From Streptomyces cavernae (GTDB taxonomy: Bacteria; Actinomycetota; Actinomycetes; Streptomycetales; Streptomycetaceae), in NCBI RefSeq assembly GCF_004023625.1, contig NZ_RPDJ01000008.1, positions 1 through 64,000 of the forward strand: a stretch of 64,000 nucleotides of DNA, given 5' to 3'. Shown here piece by piece: positions 56,429-64,000 of the stretch. The position numbers were made by a program, and so were the translations under genes. Position 1 is the stretch's first letter; each line of letters opens with the position of its first letter. A model generated the notes under the pieces. That model worked only from the letters and a program-made list of their open reading frames with translations. It made no database searches and was not told the DNA's origin.

Positions 56429-58083
56429 TATCGTCTCCCGGCACGCGAGTGGTCAGGGACGCCGGCGCCGTGGGTGCGGCGGCCGGCGAGCCAGGTGCCC
56501 AGGACGGGCAGGTGGGCCAGGTCACCGGGTGCGGTCGTGACCGGGTCGGCCGCGAGATGCACCAGGTCGGCGCGCATTCCGGGGTGCAGGACGCCCCATT
56601 CCTTCTCCTCGAACGCCTGGTGGGCGCAGCCGGCGGAGTAGGCGGCGAGAGCGGTCGCGGTGTCGATCCGCTCCTCGGGCAGCCAGCCGTCCTCGGGGGT
56701 TCCCTCGGGTGTCTGGCGGGTGACTGCGGTGGCGATGCCCCGCAGTGGTTCGTGGGCGGTGACCGGCCAGTCGCTGCCGAAGGCGACACGGGCACCGGAG
56801 GTGAGCAGGGTGGCGATCTGGTACTGCCGCCGGCCGCGCTCGGGGCCGATCCGCGGCAGGATGAGTTCGCTCATCAGGGGGTCGCACTGGGCCCACAGCG
56901 GCTGAAGGTTGGCGATCACCCCCAGTGCGGCGAAGCGGGGCAGGTCCGCTGGATCGATCAGTTCGGCGTGGGCGATGACGGGGCGGCGGTCGCGGAGGCC
57001 GTTGGTGCGGGCGGCCGTCTCGACGGCGTCCAGGGCGGCACGGATCCCGCCGTCGCCGATCGCGTGGATGTGCGGCCGGAATCCCAGGGCGTCGACGGCG
57101 GTGACGGCCTCGGCGAGTTCCTCGGGCGTCCAGGTGGCGATGCCGTGCGAGTGCGGGCAGTCGGTGTAGGGCTCCAGCAGGGAGGCGGTGCCGGACTCGA
57201 TGACGCCGTCGGCGAAGAACTTCACGCTGCGTGCGGTGAGCAGTCCTGGCGCGCCGCTCTCCACGCGCCGGCGGTCGGCGGTGAACCGGGCGATGCGCTC
57301 GCGCCAGCCGTCGGGTTCCAGGATGAAGCAGAGGTCGGCGCGGACCGGCAGTCCCGGCCCGGTGGTCGCGGCGGTGACCCAGACGTCGGCGTGGTGCGGC
57401 GCCACCCAGGCGTCCTGCACCCAGGTGATGCCCGCGGCGGCGAACCGGGCGGCGGCCTCGCGCAGGGCGTCGACATGTGCTTCCGGGGACGGAGTCGGGA
57501 TGAGGTCGAGGACGGGGTCGAGGGCGCCGAACTCGCGCAGGGTTCCCAGCGGTTCGGTGGAGCCGGCCCGGCGCACGATCTCGCCGCCGACGGGGTCCGG
57601 GGTGGTGGCCGAGTACCCGGCCCTGCGCAGGGCTTCGCCGTTCACCCAGGCCGTGTGGTGATCGGAGGTGCGCAGGGCCACGGGACGGTCCGGGACGGCG
57701 GTGTCGAGCCACTGTGCGTCGAACCGGCCGTCGGGGGCCAGCCAGGGGTCGAAGCCGTCCCCCGTGATCCACTCGGCCTCCGGGTGTTCGTCGGCCCATC
57801 GCCGTACGGCCGCGACGATCTGGTCGGTGGAGGTGCACTCCCGGACGGGCACGCCGCGCAGTCCCAGCCCGCCCATCACCGGGTGTGCGTGCCCGTCGCC
57901 GAAGGAGGGCAGCAGGACCCCGCCCGCCAGGTCGACCACGGTCGTGCGGGCCCCGCGGGCGGCGAGCGCCGCAGTGCCCAGCGCGGCGATCCGGCCACCG
58001 GTGACGGCGAGGGCGTCGTGGACGGGAGCGTCCGCGTTCCCGGTCCGGACGGTCCCCCCGGTGAAGACGATGTCGGCATGCAT
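56428..58083 (-). CDS. YtcJ-like amidohydrolase
   Basis: A 551-residue TIM-barrel metal-dependent hydrolase (amidohydrolase 3 family). The first metal motif is GHAHPVMG, the later ones are PHIHAIGDGGI and VIAHAELIDPADLP, and the catalytic Asp region is FGSDWPVTAHEPLRG. Substrates in the family include formamides, N-substituted amino acids and others. The start ATG at 58083 begins MHADIVFTGG, a usual N-terminus; the frame is open further upstream to an ATG at 58143. The neighbouring permease gene in the same direction suggests that an amino-acid-like compound is taken up and hydrolysed. Two palindromic sites lie upstream. Confidence 0.87.
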   Translation of the reverse strand: MHADIVFTGGTVRTGNADAPVHDALAVTGGRIAALGTAALAARGARTTVVDLAGGVLLPSFGDGHAHPVMGGLGLRGVPVRECTSTDQIVAAVRRWADEHPEAEWITGDGFDPWLAPDGRFDAQWLDTAVPDRPVALRTSDHHTAWVNGEALRRAGYSATTPDPVGGEIVRRAGSTEPLGTLREFGALDPVLDLIPTPSPEAHVDALREAAARFAAAGITWVQDAWVAPHHADVWVTAATTGPGLPVRADLCFILEPDGWRERIARFTADRRRVESGAPGLLTARSVKFFADGVIESGTASLLEPYTDCPHSHGIATWTPEELAEAVTAVDALGFRPHIHAIGDGGIRAALDAVETAARTNGLRDRRPVIAHAELIDPADLPRFAALGVIANLQPLWAQCDPLMSELILPRIGPERGRRQYQIATLLTSGARVAFGSDWPVTAHEPLRGIATAVTRQTPEGTPEDGWLPEERIDTATALAAYSAGCAHQAFEEKEWGVLHPGMRADLVHLAADPVTTAPGDLAHLPVLGTWLAGRRTHGAGVPDHSRAGRR

Positions 58084-58131
58084 GGCGTGTGGCGATGCCC
58101 TTCCCTGACCCGAGCGGCTGACGAACACCAA

Positions 58132-58147
58132 ATTGAATGGCATTCGG
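58132..58147. promoter_or_regulatory. Palindromic operator, proximal copy
   Basis: ATTGAATGGCATTCGG contains the exact palindrome GAATG-G-CATTC. It lies 49 bp upstream of the amidohydrolase ATG, and its partner is at 58193-58208. Confidence 0.6.
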
Positions 58148-58192
58148 TTTCCGGCAATGTAGGCGTCGCCCGTACGGTCGGGGAAGGTTTGC

Positions 58193-58208
58193 CCGAAAGG
58201 CATTCAAT
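58193..58208. promoter_or_regulatory. Palindromic operator, distal copy, inverted
   Basis: CCGAAAGGCATTCAAT is the reverse complement of ATTGAATGCCTTTCGG, matching the proximal site at 14 of 16 positions but in the opposite direction. Centres are 61 bp apart, close to six helical turns, which would put both sites on one face of the DNA. Confidence 0.55.
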
Positions 58209-58361
58209 AACGGTTCAGTAACGGCCCTAGGTAGGGGTGGGGCACGGCACGCCGCGGAGTGCCGTTCGCTTCAGCGGGATGTTCCCCCGCGCCGCAGGCC
58301 CCCTGCCGAGGTCATGCCTCCGGTCGGCAGCACCGAGGAGACCGGTTTTCGGGGCCCGTCC

Positions 58362-59201
58362 TCAGGTGTCCGTGCCGTTCAGGAGTCCGGCATAGTCACG
58401 GGCCTGCTTGGAGGCGTTGCGGTGCCAGTCGGCCTGTGTGCGGTGCTCCTCCGCCAGGGGGGACTCGGCGGTGACGAGCTGGTCGTAGACGTCGGCTATC
58501 TCCTCGTGCACCGCCGCGATGGCGAGCCGGTTGGCGCGCACGGCGTCTGCGTGCCCGCGGTGGGCGGCGATCACCGCGAGGGGATTGCCGTCGACCGACG
58601 GCCCGGCCGCGGGACCCTGGGCGTGCAGCGCTCCGTACTCGTCGTTCAGCCGCGTCGCCCGCGCGTCCAGGTCCGTACGGCGGGCGTGCAGGGCGGAGCC
58701 GCGCGTGCGGAGGCTGGCCTCGTACGCGTGGGAGCCGGGGAAACGGACCGCGTCCAGGCCCGACGTGATGGCGTGCGGCCGGTCCGGCCGCAACGTCGCG
58801 TACCGGGCATCGGCTTCCGCCGCCACTTCGAGCGTCTTCAGGTCCGGCGGCAGCGCGCTCCGGCCGATGGCCGCCCAGGCGTGCACGTCGCCGTACCACT
58901 TCTCGTGGGCGGACTGCCGGGTGATGCCGGCGGCCTCGCCGATCTGGAACCACGTGGTGCCGCGCTCGCGCTCGGCGACCACGGCCTCACGGACCACGTC
59001 CTCGACCCGGCGCTGCAGACGAAGGGCGGTACGGAGCAGATCACCCGGCGCGGGCTCCGGCGCCACCGGCACGGCATCGAGGACGGCGTCGGCCAGTTGA
59101 CGGAGGGTCAGGGCCAGCGCGATGCGCGACTCATCGCGCGGGGACAGCCTGTGCGGCTCGGATGCGGCCGGAGTGGAGGAGGCGTCTGCGGCGTCGGTCA
59201 T
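58362..59201 (-). CDS. HTH-containing conserved hypothetical protein
   Basis: A 279-residue soluble protein. The middle has a helix-turn-helix-like segment, ERGTTWFQIGEAAGITRQSA, followed by HEKWYGDVHAW, as in proteins that bind DNA through a W-x-x-IG-x-x-x-G-x-(S/T)-x-QA pattern. The C-terminal half is charged and helical (RTDLDARATRLNDEYGALHA; AIAAVHEEIADVYDQLVTAE). Function is unknown. It is upstream of the amidohydrolase gene in the same direction, with 278 bp between them. Confidence 0.72.
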   Translation of the reverse strand: MTDAADASSTPAASEPHRLSPRDESRIALALTLRQLADAVLDAVPVAPEPAPGDLLRTALRLQRRVEDVVREAVVAERERGTTWFQIGEAAGITRQSAHEKWYGDVHAWAAIGRSALPPDLKTLEVAAEADARYATLRPDRPHAITSGLDAVRFPGSHAYEASLRTRGSALHARRTDLDARATRLNDEYGALHAQGPAAGPSVDGNPLAVIAAHRGHADAVRANRLAIAAVHEEIADVYDQLVTAESPLAEEHRTQADWHRNASKQARDYAGLLNGTDT

Positions 59202-59398
59202 GCCGTCAGGCTATCCCTGACGGTCCGGGACAGGGAGAAGGAAGTCCGGCACCGGCCAAGGGAGCGCCCCGGGCAACGTAGTGATCATCGTCGTTCCACC
59301 GGACTGACCCCGGCCGAGAGCCCCGTGGAAAGCCCTTTGCGGGGCGGCACATGAGGCACCACGCCGTGTCCGGCGTCGTCCCCGGCCCGGGCAGGGGC

Positions 59399-59743
59399 TC
59401 AGTTCCCCGTACCGGAGAACCGCCGCGCGAGATCGCGATGCCTGTCAGCGGCCGGCTTTGCCTGGGCGGCGCCGATGGCCGAGCCGGGCATGCTGCTCAG
59501 GCGTTCGACCTGCTCCGCGAAGCGGAGGTGCTCGACCCGCGCGTGCTCACGGCAGGCGAGGCAGGTGACACGTTCCGGACGCGCGGAGGTCATGGCACGG
59601 GGCACCCGCAGTCCGCATCCCGTGGTCACGACGCTCGGCAGATCTCCGGCCAGACCGAACGTGGCCGCCAGCACGTTGCGGACATCGGCACCGCCGTTGA
59701 CCACCTTCGACTCGACATGGATATGCGGATCCGTCCCGCCCAT
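59399..59743 (-). CDS. Small conserved protein with CxxC motif
   Basis: A 114-residue protein, MGGTDPHIHVESKVVNG to NVLAATFGLAGDLPSVVTTG, then CGLRVPRAMTSARPERVTCL and ACREHARVEHLRFAEQ. A Cys, then the C-x-x-C-x-x-H set could bind zinc. GGGGAGG before ATG 59743 supports this start over longer in-frame options. Function is unknown. Confidence 0.7.
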   Translation of the reverse strand: MGGTDPHIHVESKVVNGGADVRNVLAATFGLAGDLPSVVTTGCGLRVPRAMTSARPERVTCLACREHARVEHLRFAEQVERLSSMPGSAIGAAQAKPAADRHRDLARRFSGTGN

Positions 59744-59792
59744 GCGTCCTCCCCGCCCGGCGACTGGACCGGCCGGCTCCCGGCCGGCCGCC

Positions 59793-59853
59793 GACTGGAA
59801 CACGAGTCTGCCAGGCATCCCGACGACTGGGACACGAGTCTGCCGGGCATCCC
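59793..59853 (+). repeat. Two direct copies of a 29-bp sequence
   Basis: GACTGG(A/G)ACACGAGTCTGCC followed by (A/G)GGCATCCC occurs at 59793-59821 and 59825-59853, differing at two positions, 32 bp apart. It lies between divergent genes and 80-140 bp upstream of the phytanoyl-CoA dioxygenase promoter, so it may be a tandem regulator site. Confidence 0.8.
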
Positions 59854-59932
59854 CCAGCACCGGCGCCCCAGGATGGTGAGAAATCACCAGTAGTGAGTGA
59901 ACCGGGCCCACGCACCGGCCGGTGCCGCCGCC

Positions 59933-59938
59933 TACCGT
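59933..59938 (+). promoter_or_regulatory. -10 element of the dioxygenase gene
   Basis: TACCGT ends 7 bases before the ATG at 59946, consistent with a leaderless transcript. GGAGCC lies between them but too close for an effective ribosome site. Confidence 0.5.
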
Positions 59939-59945
59939 CGGAGCC

Positions 59946-60842
59946 ATGACGAACACCAGTCCGCCTCTGCTGAGTTCACGGCAGATGGCACACTTCGTGG
60001 CCCATGGTTCACTGCGCCTGGACGGGATCGTCCCTCCGGAGATGAACGAGGAGGCGCTCTCCTTCCTGGCCGCCGGAGTACCCGGCATCCCGTTCGGAAC
60101 TCCGGTGCCCGACGCCTACCCGGAGGGTTCCCTCCCGCGTCGTCTTCTCGGCATCCCGCAGGTGGAGGGCGCGTTGCGCAGCCTCGTGGGACCGGATCCG
60201 CTCGTCGACCACCACGCCGTCCACATCCGTGAGCCCAAGGAGGGCAGCGCTCAGCCGCTGCACGCGGACGCGATCATCGATGTGCGCGGCCGTGCCTTCG
60301 ACGTGCAGCTCATGTACTACCCGCAGGACGTGACGCTGGAGATGGGCGGCACGCTGAGCGTGCCCGGCAGCCATCTGCGGCGCGTCAACGAGACCGACAC
60401 CGGCCGCTACCAGAACCTCCTGGGTCAGAGCCGACTCGTCTGCCCCGCGGGCACGGTGGTGTTCCTGCACCACGGACTGTGGCACGGCGGCAGGCGCAAC
60501 GACAGCGACACCGTGCGGTACATGTTCAAGATCCGCTTCAACCCGACCGTACGCCAGCAACTCCTGTGGGACACCTCGGACCTGCACTCGCCGGAGGTCC
60601 ACGAGGAACTGACCCGTACCTTCCCCTGGTACGAACAGGCCACCGGCCGCCTGGAGATCTACAACCGGGCGTTGATGTGGCGCTTCCTGACCGGCGACGC
60701 CCGGTTCGACCTCGACCACTGGGTGACCCGCGTGACCAACGAGCCCACCACCGCGGCCCCTTCCACTCCCACTCCCACCTCCACTCCCAGTTCCCCTTCC
60801 ACCGCCAACGCCACAACCGAGTTCGAACGAGGAAACGCATGA
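59946..60842 (+). CDS. Phytanoyl-CoA dioxygenase-family oxygenase
   Basis: A 298-residue Fe(II)/2-oxoglutarate dioxygenase of the PhyH type. The metal-binding His-x-Asp is in QPLHADAIIDVRG and the second His in HHGLWHGGRRN, with the 2-oxoglutarate-binding Arg expected in VRYMFKIRFN. The C-terminus has a threonine/proline/serine-rich tail of repeated TPTST type. Family members hydroxylate fatty acids, ectoine or peptide natural products; the substrate here is unknown. It is translated together with the next gene through an ATGA overlap. Confidence 0.85.
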   Translation: MTNTSPPLLSSRQMAHFVAHGSLRLDGIVPPEMNEEALSFLAAGVPGIPFGTPVPDAYPEGSLPRRLLGIPQVEGALRSLVGPDPLVDHHAVHIREPKEGSAQPLHADAIIDVRGRAFDVQLMYYPQDVTLEMGGTLSVPGSHLRRVNETDTGRYQNLLGQSRLVCPAGTVVFLHHGLWHGGRRNDSDTVRYMFKIRFNPTVRQQLLWDTSDLHSPEVHEELTRTFPWYEQATGRLEIYNRALMWRFLTGDARFDLDHWVTRVTNEPTTAAPSTPTPTSTPSSPSTANATTEFERGNA

Positions 60843-61117
60843 GCACCCGCCAGCAGGTTCTCGCCCTCTACCTGGGCACCTCCGCCCTCGACGCCAAGGT
60901 GGTCGGCTGGGCCCGGTATGACGGCACCGGCCGCACGACCCCGACCACCGGGGACAGCGACGAACCCCCCTACGTCACCGGCCTGGACGCCCTGCTCGAC
61001 GGCTGGCGCCTCATCCAGGCCTCACCGATGCTGCCGCCCTTCCCCGGCCACGAGTACGACGTGTCCTTCCTCAAGCACGAGTTCCTCTTCGAGAAACTCG
61101 TCGACACCCGCATTTGA
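60839..61117 (+). CDS. Small hypothetical protein coupled to the dioxygenase
   Basis: A 92-residue acidic protein: MSTRQQVLALYLGTSALDAK, VVGWARYDGTGRTT, GLDALLDGWRLIQASPMLPP, HEYDVSFLKHEFLFEKLVDT. I recognise no named family. The 4-base overlap with the dioxygenase gene means equal expression, suggesting a dedicated partner or substrate-binding protein. GAGGAAA precedes the ATG. Confidence 0.72.
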   Translation: MSTRQQVLALYLGTSALDAKVVGWARYDGTGRTTPTTGDSDEPPYVTGLDALLDGWRLIQASPMLPPFPGHEYDVSFLKHEFLFEKLVDTRI

Positions 61118-61236
61118 GGTCGTGGCTGCGACGGCTCCACCTCACCCCGCAGGACCCTGAACCGACCCGGGAGCCGGGCCTGGCTCGGCTCCACCGGCTC
61201 GGCACGAAGATGTATCGGGCATATCGAACATCAACC

Positions 61237-61266
61237 TTCACAAGGGCCACATGCATTGGCTAGCGT
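61237..61266 (+). promoter_or_regulatory. Promoter of the riboswitch-endopeptidase transcript
   Basis: TTCACA (61237-61242), an 18-bp spacer and TAGCGT (61261-61266). Transcription should start near 61273, just before the ydaO-type element, giving a leader of about 215 bases. Confidence 0.7.
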
Positions 61267-61279
61267 GCCAAGCGGACCG

Positions 61280-61466
61280 CTCGCCTCCACCGACGAACAC
61301 CGCCGGGCCGAGCGGCCTCCGCCGAGTCCGGTGCGCCCCCGCGGCAGCCGGAGCCGGGGACCCACCGACCTTGGGGTGAATCGGCCCAACGCCCTTCGGG
61401 GCAGGGCCGTAGGGCACACCTTCCACAGCCGTTCCGCCCGAACCCGACAGCTAACTCGGTAGGCGG
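61280..61466 (+). ncRNA. c-di-AMP riboswitch (ydaO/yuaA class)
   Basis: The leader has the conserved parts of the ydaO element in order: GGGGACCCACC (61356-61366), TTGGGGTGAATCGGCC (about 61370-61385), GGGCCGTAGGGCAC, CTTCC, then CCGAACCCGACAGCTAACTC ending GGTAGGCGG. In Streptomyces this RNA precedes cell-wall hydrolase genes and, in the family, binding of c-di-AMP turns expression off. Boundaries are approximate. The gene controlled is the NlpC/P60 endopeptidase at 61489, whose AAGGAG lies a few bases past the element. Confidence 0.87.
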
Positions 61467-61488
61467 ATGACGGAAGGAGTCGCCTCTC

Positions 61489-62700
61489 TTGGCGTCGCAC
61501 CGCAAAGAGCGGACCACCATCAGTGGTGTCGCCGGCATCCGGACCCCAGCACTCGCCACGGCGGCCGTGACCTCCGTGGCCCTGCTCGCCCAGACAGCGG
61601 GCGCCACCCCGTCGGCCGAGCCGAAGCCCAGCATCGAGGAGGTGCAGAAGGAGGTCGACGACCTCTACCACCAGGCCGAGTCGGCCACCGAGAAGTACAA
61701 CGCGGCCAAGGAGCGCACCGCCGAGCAGCAGGAACGCGTGGACCGCCTGCTCGACGACCTGGCGAAGCGCACGCAGAGACTCAACGAAGCCCGCGAGGAA
61801 CTGGGCATGTTCGCCGCCGCCCAGTACCGCACGGGATCCTCGGCCTCCGACACGGCCACCTTCCTGCTGTCCGACGACACACAGGGCTACTTCGACAACA
61901 AGCAGTTGATGAGCCGTCTGACCGCCCGCCAGAGACAGGCCGTCGACGACTACCGGGCACAGCAGGCTCGGACCGCGAAGAAACGCGAGGAGGCGGCCGA
62001 GAGTCTCGAGGCCCTCCACGAGTCCCAGAGCGATCTGCGGACCAGCAAGGCCACCGTGCAACAAAAGCTCAGCGACGCACGGGAACTGCTCTCGAAGCTG
62101 ACCGCGGAGGAGAAGGCGCGGCTGGCGGCGATCGAGAAGCAACGACAGGAGGAGGCCAGGCGCAAGGCGGAGGAACTGGCACGCCGGCAGGCCGAGGAGG
62201 AGGCCAGGCGCCAGGCCGAGGAGGCGGCGCGGCAGGAAGCGGCCTCGACCGCGGACTCCGGTTCGGCGGCCGACTCAGGCTCGGCGAGCGACTCCGGCTC
62301 CGCCTCGGGGACGGGCGCGGACTCGGGGAGCACGAGCGACACCTCCTACGCCACCAAGGCCGACAAAGCTCTCGCCTTCGCCCGCGCACAGATCGGCAAA
62401 CCGTACGTCTGGGGTGCCACCGGACCGGAGTCCTACGACTGCTCCGGCCTCACCCAGGCCGCCTGGAAGGCCGCCGGGGTCACCCTGCCGCGCACCACAT
62501 GGGACCAGGTCGACGCGGGCACCACGGTCCCGCTCGCCGATGCCCGGCCCGGCGACCTGGTCTTCTTCTACGACGACATCAGCCACGTCGGCATCTACAT
62601 CGGCGAGGGCAAGATGATCCACGCCCCGAAGCCGGGGGAGTACGTCCGAGAGGAGTCGATCTACTACATGCCGATCCACAGCGTGGTGCGGCCGGCATAG
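61489..62700 (+). CDS. Secreted NlpC/P60 peptidoglycan endopeptidase
   Basis: A 403-residue cell-wall hydrolase. A signal sequence (ALATAAVTSVALLAQTAGAT) is followed by a long coiled-coil (about residues 48-250, with ARRQAEEEARRQAEE-type repeats), a Ser/Gly/Asp-rich linker (ADSGSASDSGSASG) and the C-terminal NlpC/P60 domain: Cys in SYDCSGLTQAAW, His in ISHVGIYIGEG, third residue His in MIHAPKPGEYV. The start is TTG at 61489, 9 bases after GGAAGGAG. It is controlled by the c-di-AMP riboswitch above. Similar Streptomyces enzymes cut peptide cross-bridges during growth or germination. Confidence 0.93.
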   Translation: MASHRKERTTISGVAGIRTPALATAAVTSVALLAQTAGATPSAEPKPSIEEVQKEVDDLYHQAESATEKYNAAKERTAEQQERVDRLLDDLAKRTQRLNEAREELGMFAAAQYRTGSSASDTATFLLSDDTQGYFDNKQLMSRLTARQRQAVDDYRAQQARTAKKREEAAESLEALHESQSDLRTSKATVQQKLSDARELLSKLTAEEKARLAAIEKQRQEEARRKAEELARRQAEEEARRQAEEAARQEAASTADSGSAADSGSASDSGSASGTGADSGSTSDTSYATKADKALAFARAQIGKPYVWGATGPESYDCSGLTQAAWKAAGVTLPRTTWDQVDAGTTVPLADARPGDLVFFYDDISHVGIYIGEGKMIHAPKPGEYVREESIYYMPIHSVVRPA

Positions 62701-62795
62701 CGCGACGCATCGGCGCCGCGCTCTTGTGCGGGCAGGATCAGCGGGCGAGATTGCGGGCGTCGTCCGGGTCGTCCTCCCGCTCGACGAGACCGCGG

Positions 62796-63063
62796 GGTCG
62801 GGTGGGCCGGTACGCGGTCCAGCTGCTCGCCACGCGCAAGGTGACCGTCGTGGCACCGGTACCGCCGACGACGTGGAACGGCTCACCGCCCTCGGGGCCA
62901 CGACCGTCGTGGACTACACCGCCGGTTCCATAGCGGACCAGGTGCGCGACGCCCACCCCGACGGCGACGACGCGCTGGTCAACCGGGTCGGCTACACCGC
63001 CGCCGAGGTCCCGCTGGACACGGTCCACAGGGGCGGCACGGCAGCGACCACCTCCCAGGGCGG
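62796..63063 (+). pseudogene. Relic of a zinc-type quinone oxidoreductase gene
   Basis: In one frame GRVGRYAVQLLATRKVTVVA (the cofactor-fold segment) is followed, in another frame from 62858, by GTADDVERLTALGATTVVDY, then TAGSIADQVRDAHPDGDDAL and VPLDTVHRGGTAATTS. Together they cover about 90 residues of the middle of an NADPH:quinone oxidoreductase-like MDR protein, with a frameshift between. There is no start or stop. It directly adjoins the TesB gene end, so it is likely a remnant left by deletion. Confidence 0.7.
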
Positions 63064-63092
63064 ACCCCGAGCGGCATCGGTGGAAGAGCGGA

Positions 63093-63962
63093 TCAGCCCA
63101 GCTTCCGGAACAGCCCCTCCTGCACCACGGACACCACCAACTGCCCATCCCGGTCGTAGATGCGACCCCGGGCCAGGCCCCGACCGCCCACCGCGATGGG
63201 GGACTCCTGGTCGTACAGCAGCCATTCGTCGGCGCGGAACGGCCGGTGGAACCACATCGCGTGGTCCAGGGAGGCCATGTCGAAGCCTCGCGGCCCCCAC
63301 AGCGGTTCGACCGGGATGCGGACCGCGTCCAGCAGGGTCATGTCGCTGGCGTAGGTGAGCGCACAGGTGTGGACCAACGGGTCGTCGCCCAGCGGACCCA
63401 CCGCACGCATCCAGACCGCGCTGCGCGGCTCGGCGCCCTGGAGTTCGTCGGGCGTCCAGCGCAGCCGGTCGACGTAGCGGAGGTCGAAGGGCTGACGCCG
63501 GGCCATGCGCTCGAACTGCTCGGGGAGGCTGCCCAGATGGGCCCGGATCTCGTCCGTGACCGTCGGCAGCGCCTCGGGGTCGGGAACCGTGCGGGCCGGC
63601 GGCAGCTGGTGCTCGAAGCTGCCCTCCTCCGGCTTGTGGAAGGACGCGGTGAGGTTGAAGATCGTGCGGCCCTGCTGCACGGCGGTGACGCGACGCGTGG
63701 TGAACGAGCGTCCGTCCCGGACCCGTTCGACCTGGTACACGATCGGCACGCCCGGTCGGCCCGGGCGCAGGAAGTACGCGTGCAACGAGTGCACCGGCCG
63801 GTCCCCGTCGGTCGTCCGGCCGGCCGCGACCAGCGCCTGGCCCGCGACCTGGCCGCCGAAGACCCGCTGCAGGGACTCCTGCGGACTGCGCCCGCGGAAG
63901 ATGTTGACCTCGATCTGCTCCAGGTCGAGCAGATCGACGAGCCGCTCCGCCGGGTTCGTCAT
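63093..63962 (-). CDS. tesB: Acyl-CoA thioesterase II
   Basis: A 289-residue double-hot-dog thioesterase that hydrolyses acyl-CoA to free acid and CoA. Conserved features: FGGQVAGQALVAAGRTTDGD at the N-terminal hot-dog, HSLHAYFLRPGRPGVPIVYQ, then the C-terminal catalytic Asp region TYASDMTLLDAV, SLDHAMWFHRPFRADEWLLY and DQESPIAVGGRGLARG with Gln. GAGGAGAG precedes ATG 63962. The length is normal for TesB. The gene ends at the relic described above. Confidence 0.95.
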   Translation of the reverse strand: MTNPAERLVDLLDLEQIEVNIFRGRSPQESLQRVFGGQVAGQALVAAGRTTDGDRPVHSLHAYFLRPGRPGVPIVYQVERVRDGRSFTTRRVTAVQQGRTIFNLTASFHKPEEGSFEHQLPPARTVPDPEALPTVTDEIRAHLGSLPEQFERMARRQPFDLRYVDRLRWTPDELQGAEPRSAVWMRAVGPLGDDPLVHTCALTYASDMTLLDAVRIPVEPLWGPRGFDMASLDHAMWFHRPFRADEWLLYDQESPIAVGGRGLARGRIYDRDGQLVVSVVQEGLFRKLG

Positions 63963-64000
63963 GGCTGATTCTCTCCTCTGCTGGGAAGCCGACCGATGCT

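Noticed and set aside
54784..58221. 1145-codon plus-strand open frame spanning permease and amidohydrolase genes
   Set aside because: Gly/Asp/Glu/Arg-rich antisense frame crossing two well-supported genes and their gap.
1..64000. tRNA, rRNA, insertion sequences, prophage, or a polyketide/peptide synthetase cluster
   Set aside because: None of their hallmark sequences or proteins was seen anywhere in the window.

Overview
The window is chromosomal DNA of a high-GC actinomycete, almost certainly a Streptomyces. The clues are very high GC at third codon positions, a complete cvnABCD conservon, a BTAD/NB-ARC regulator, a xylA/xylB/ROK xylose locus, a ydaO-type c-di-AMP leader before an NlpC/P60 gene, many leaderless promoters of the TANNNT type, and many GTG/TTG starts. 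I see no rRNA, tRNA, CRISPR array, intact transposase or prophage.

Region 1 (1-6.8 kb): the 5' part of a ferric-reductase-like membrane protein gene, a LacI regulator with its own operator-like palindrome, then a large AfsR/SARP-like ATPase regulator convergent with a DrrA/DrrB-type ABC exporter. Three direct repeats spaced by exactly 11 bp, the pattern used by SARP regulators, lie just upstream of the exporter.

Region 2 (6.8-28.2 kb) is an island for aromatic (lignin-type) compounds. A nine-gene minus-strand operon (14.0 to 7.7 kb) encodes a GalB-type PIG-L hydratase, a hypothetical protein, a ferredoxin reductase, a VanA-like Rieske oxygenase, an alpha/beta hydrolase, a muconolactone-isomerase-like protein, an SDR, and LigA plus LigB, the two subunits of an extradiol ring-cleavage dioxygenase. 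It is followed by an acyl-CoA synthetase, a PAS/GAF histidine kinase with NarL-type regulator, a CYP199-like P450, a LuxR-type ATPase regulator, a broken aryl-alcohol dehydrogenase, a eugenol/vanillyl-alcohol oxidase, an ExaC-type aldehyde dehydrogenase and an AcoR-like GAF regulator. The edges and gaps contain gene relics (AMP-binding, MaoC, AlkD-like), so the island has been rearranged.

Region 3 (28.2-46.4 kb): a peptidoglycan amidase, an XRE/SDR divergent pair with a perfect operator-like inverted repeat, a secreted I36-type inhibitor, the xylose locus (ROK repressor, xylB, divergent xylA), a proline-rich membrane protein, a secreted phytase-like esterase, a SWIM/SNF2 helicase operon, several conserved hypotheticals and an MpaB-family oxygenase whose 3' end runs into seven tandem 28-bp repeats.

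Region 4 (46.4-54.7 kb): a methyltransferase, an MHYT-domain sensor, a conservon (cvnA, cvnB, cvnC, then a 227-bp gap before the cvnD GTPase), a PPOX/F420 enzyme and a solo second Roadblock protein.

Region 5 (54.7-64 kb): an APC permease, a YtcJ-like amidohydrolase with paired palindromic operators, two conserved hypotheticals, a phytanoyl-CoA dioxygenase translationally coupled to a 92-residue partner, a c-di-AMP riboswitch controlling an NlpC/P60 endopeptidase, a quinone-oxidoreductase relic and a TesB thioesterase.
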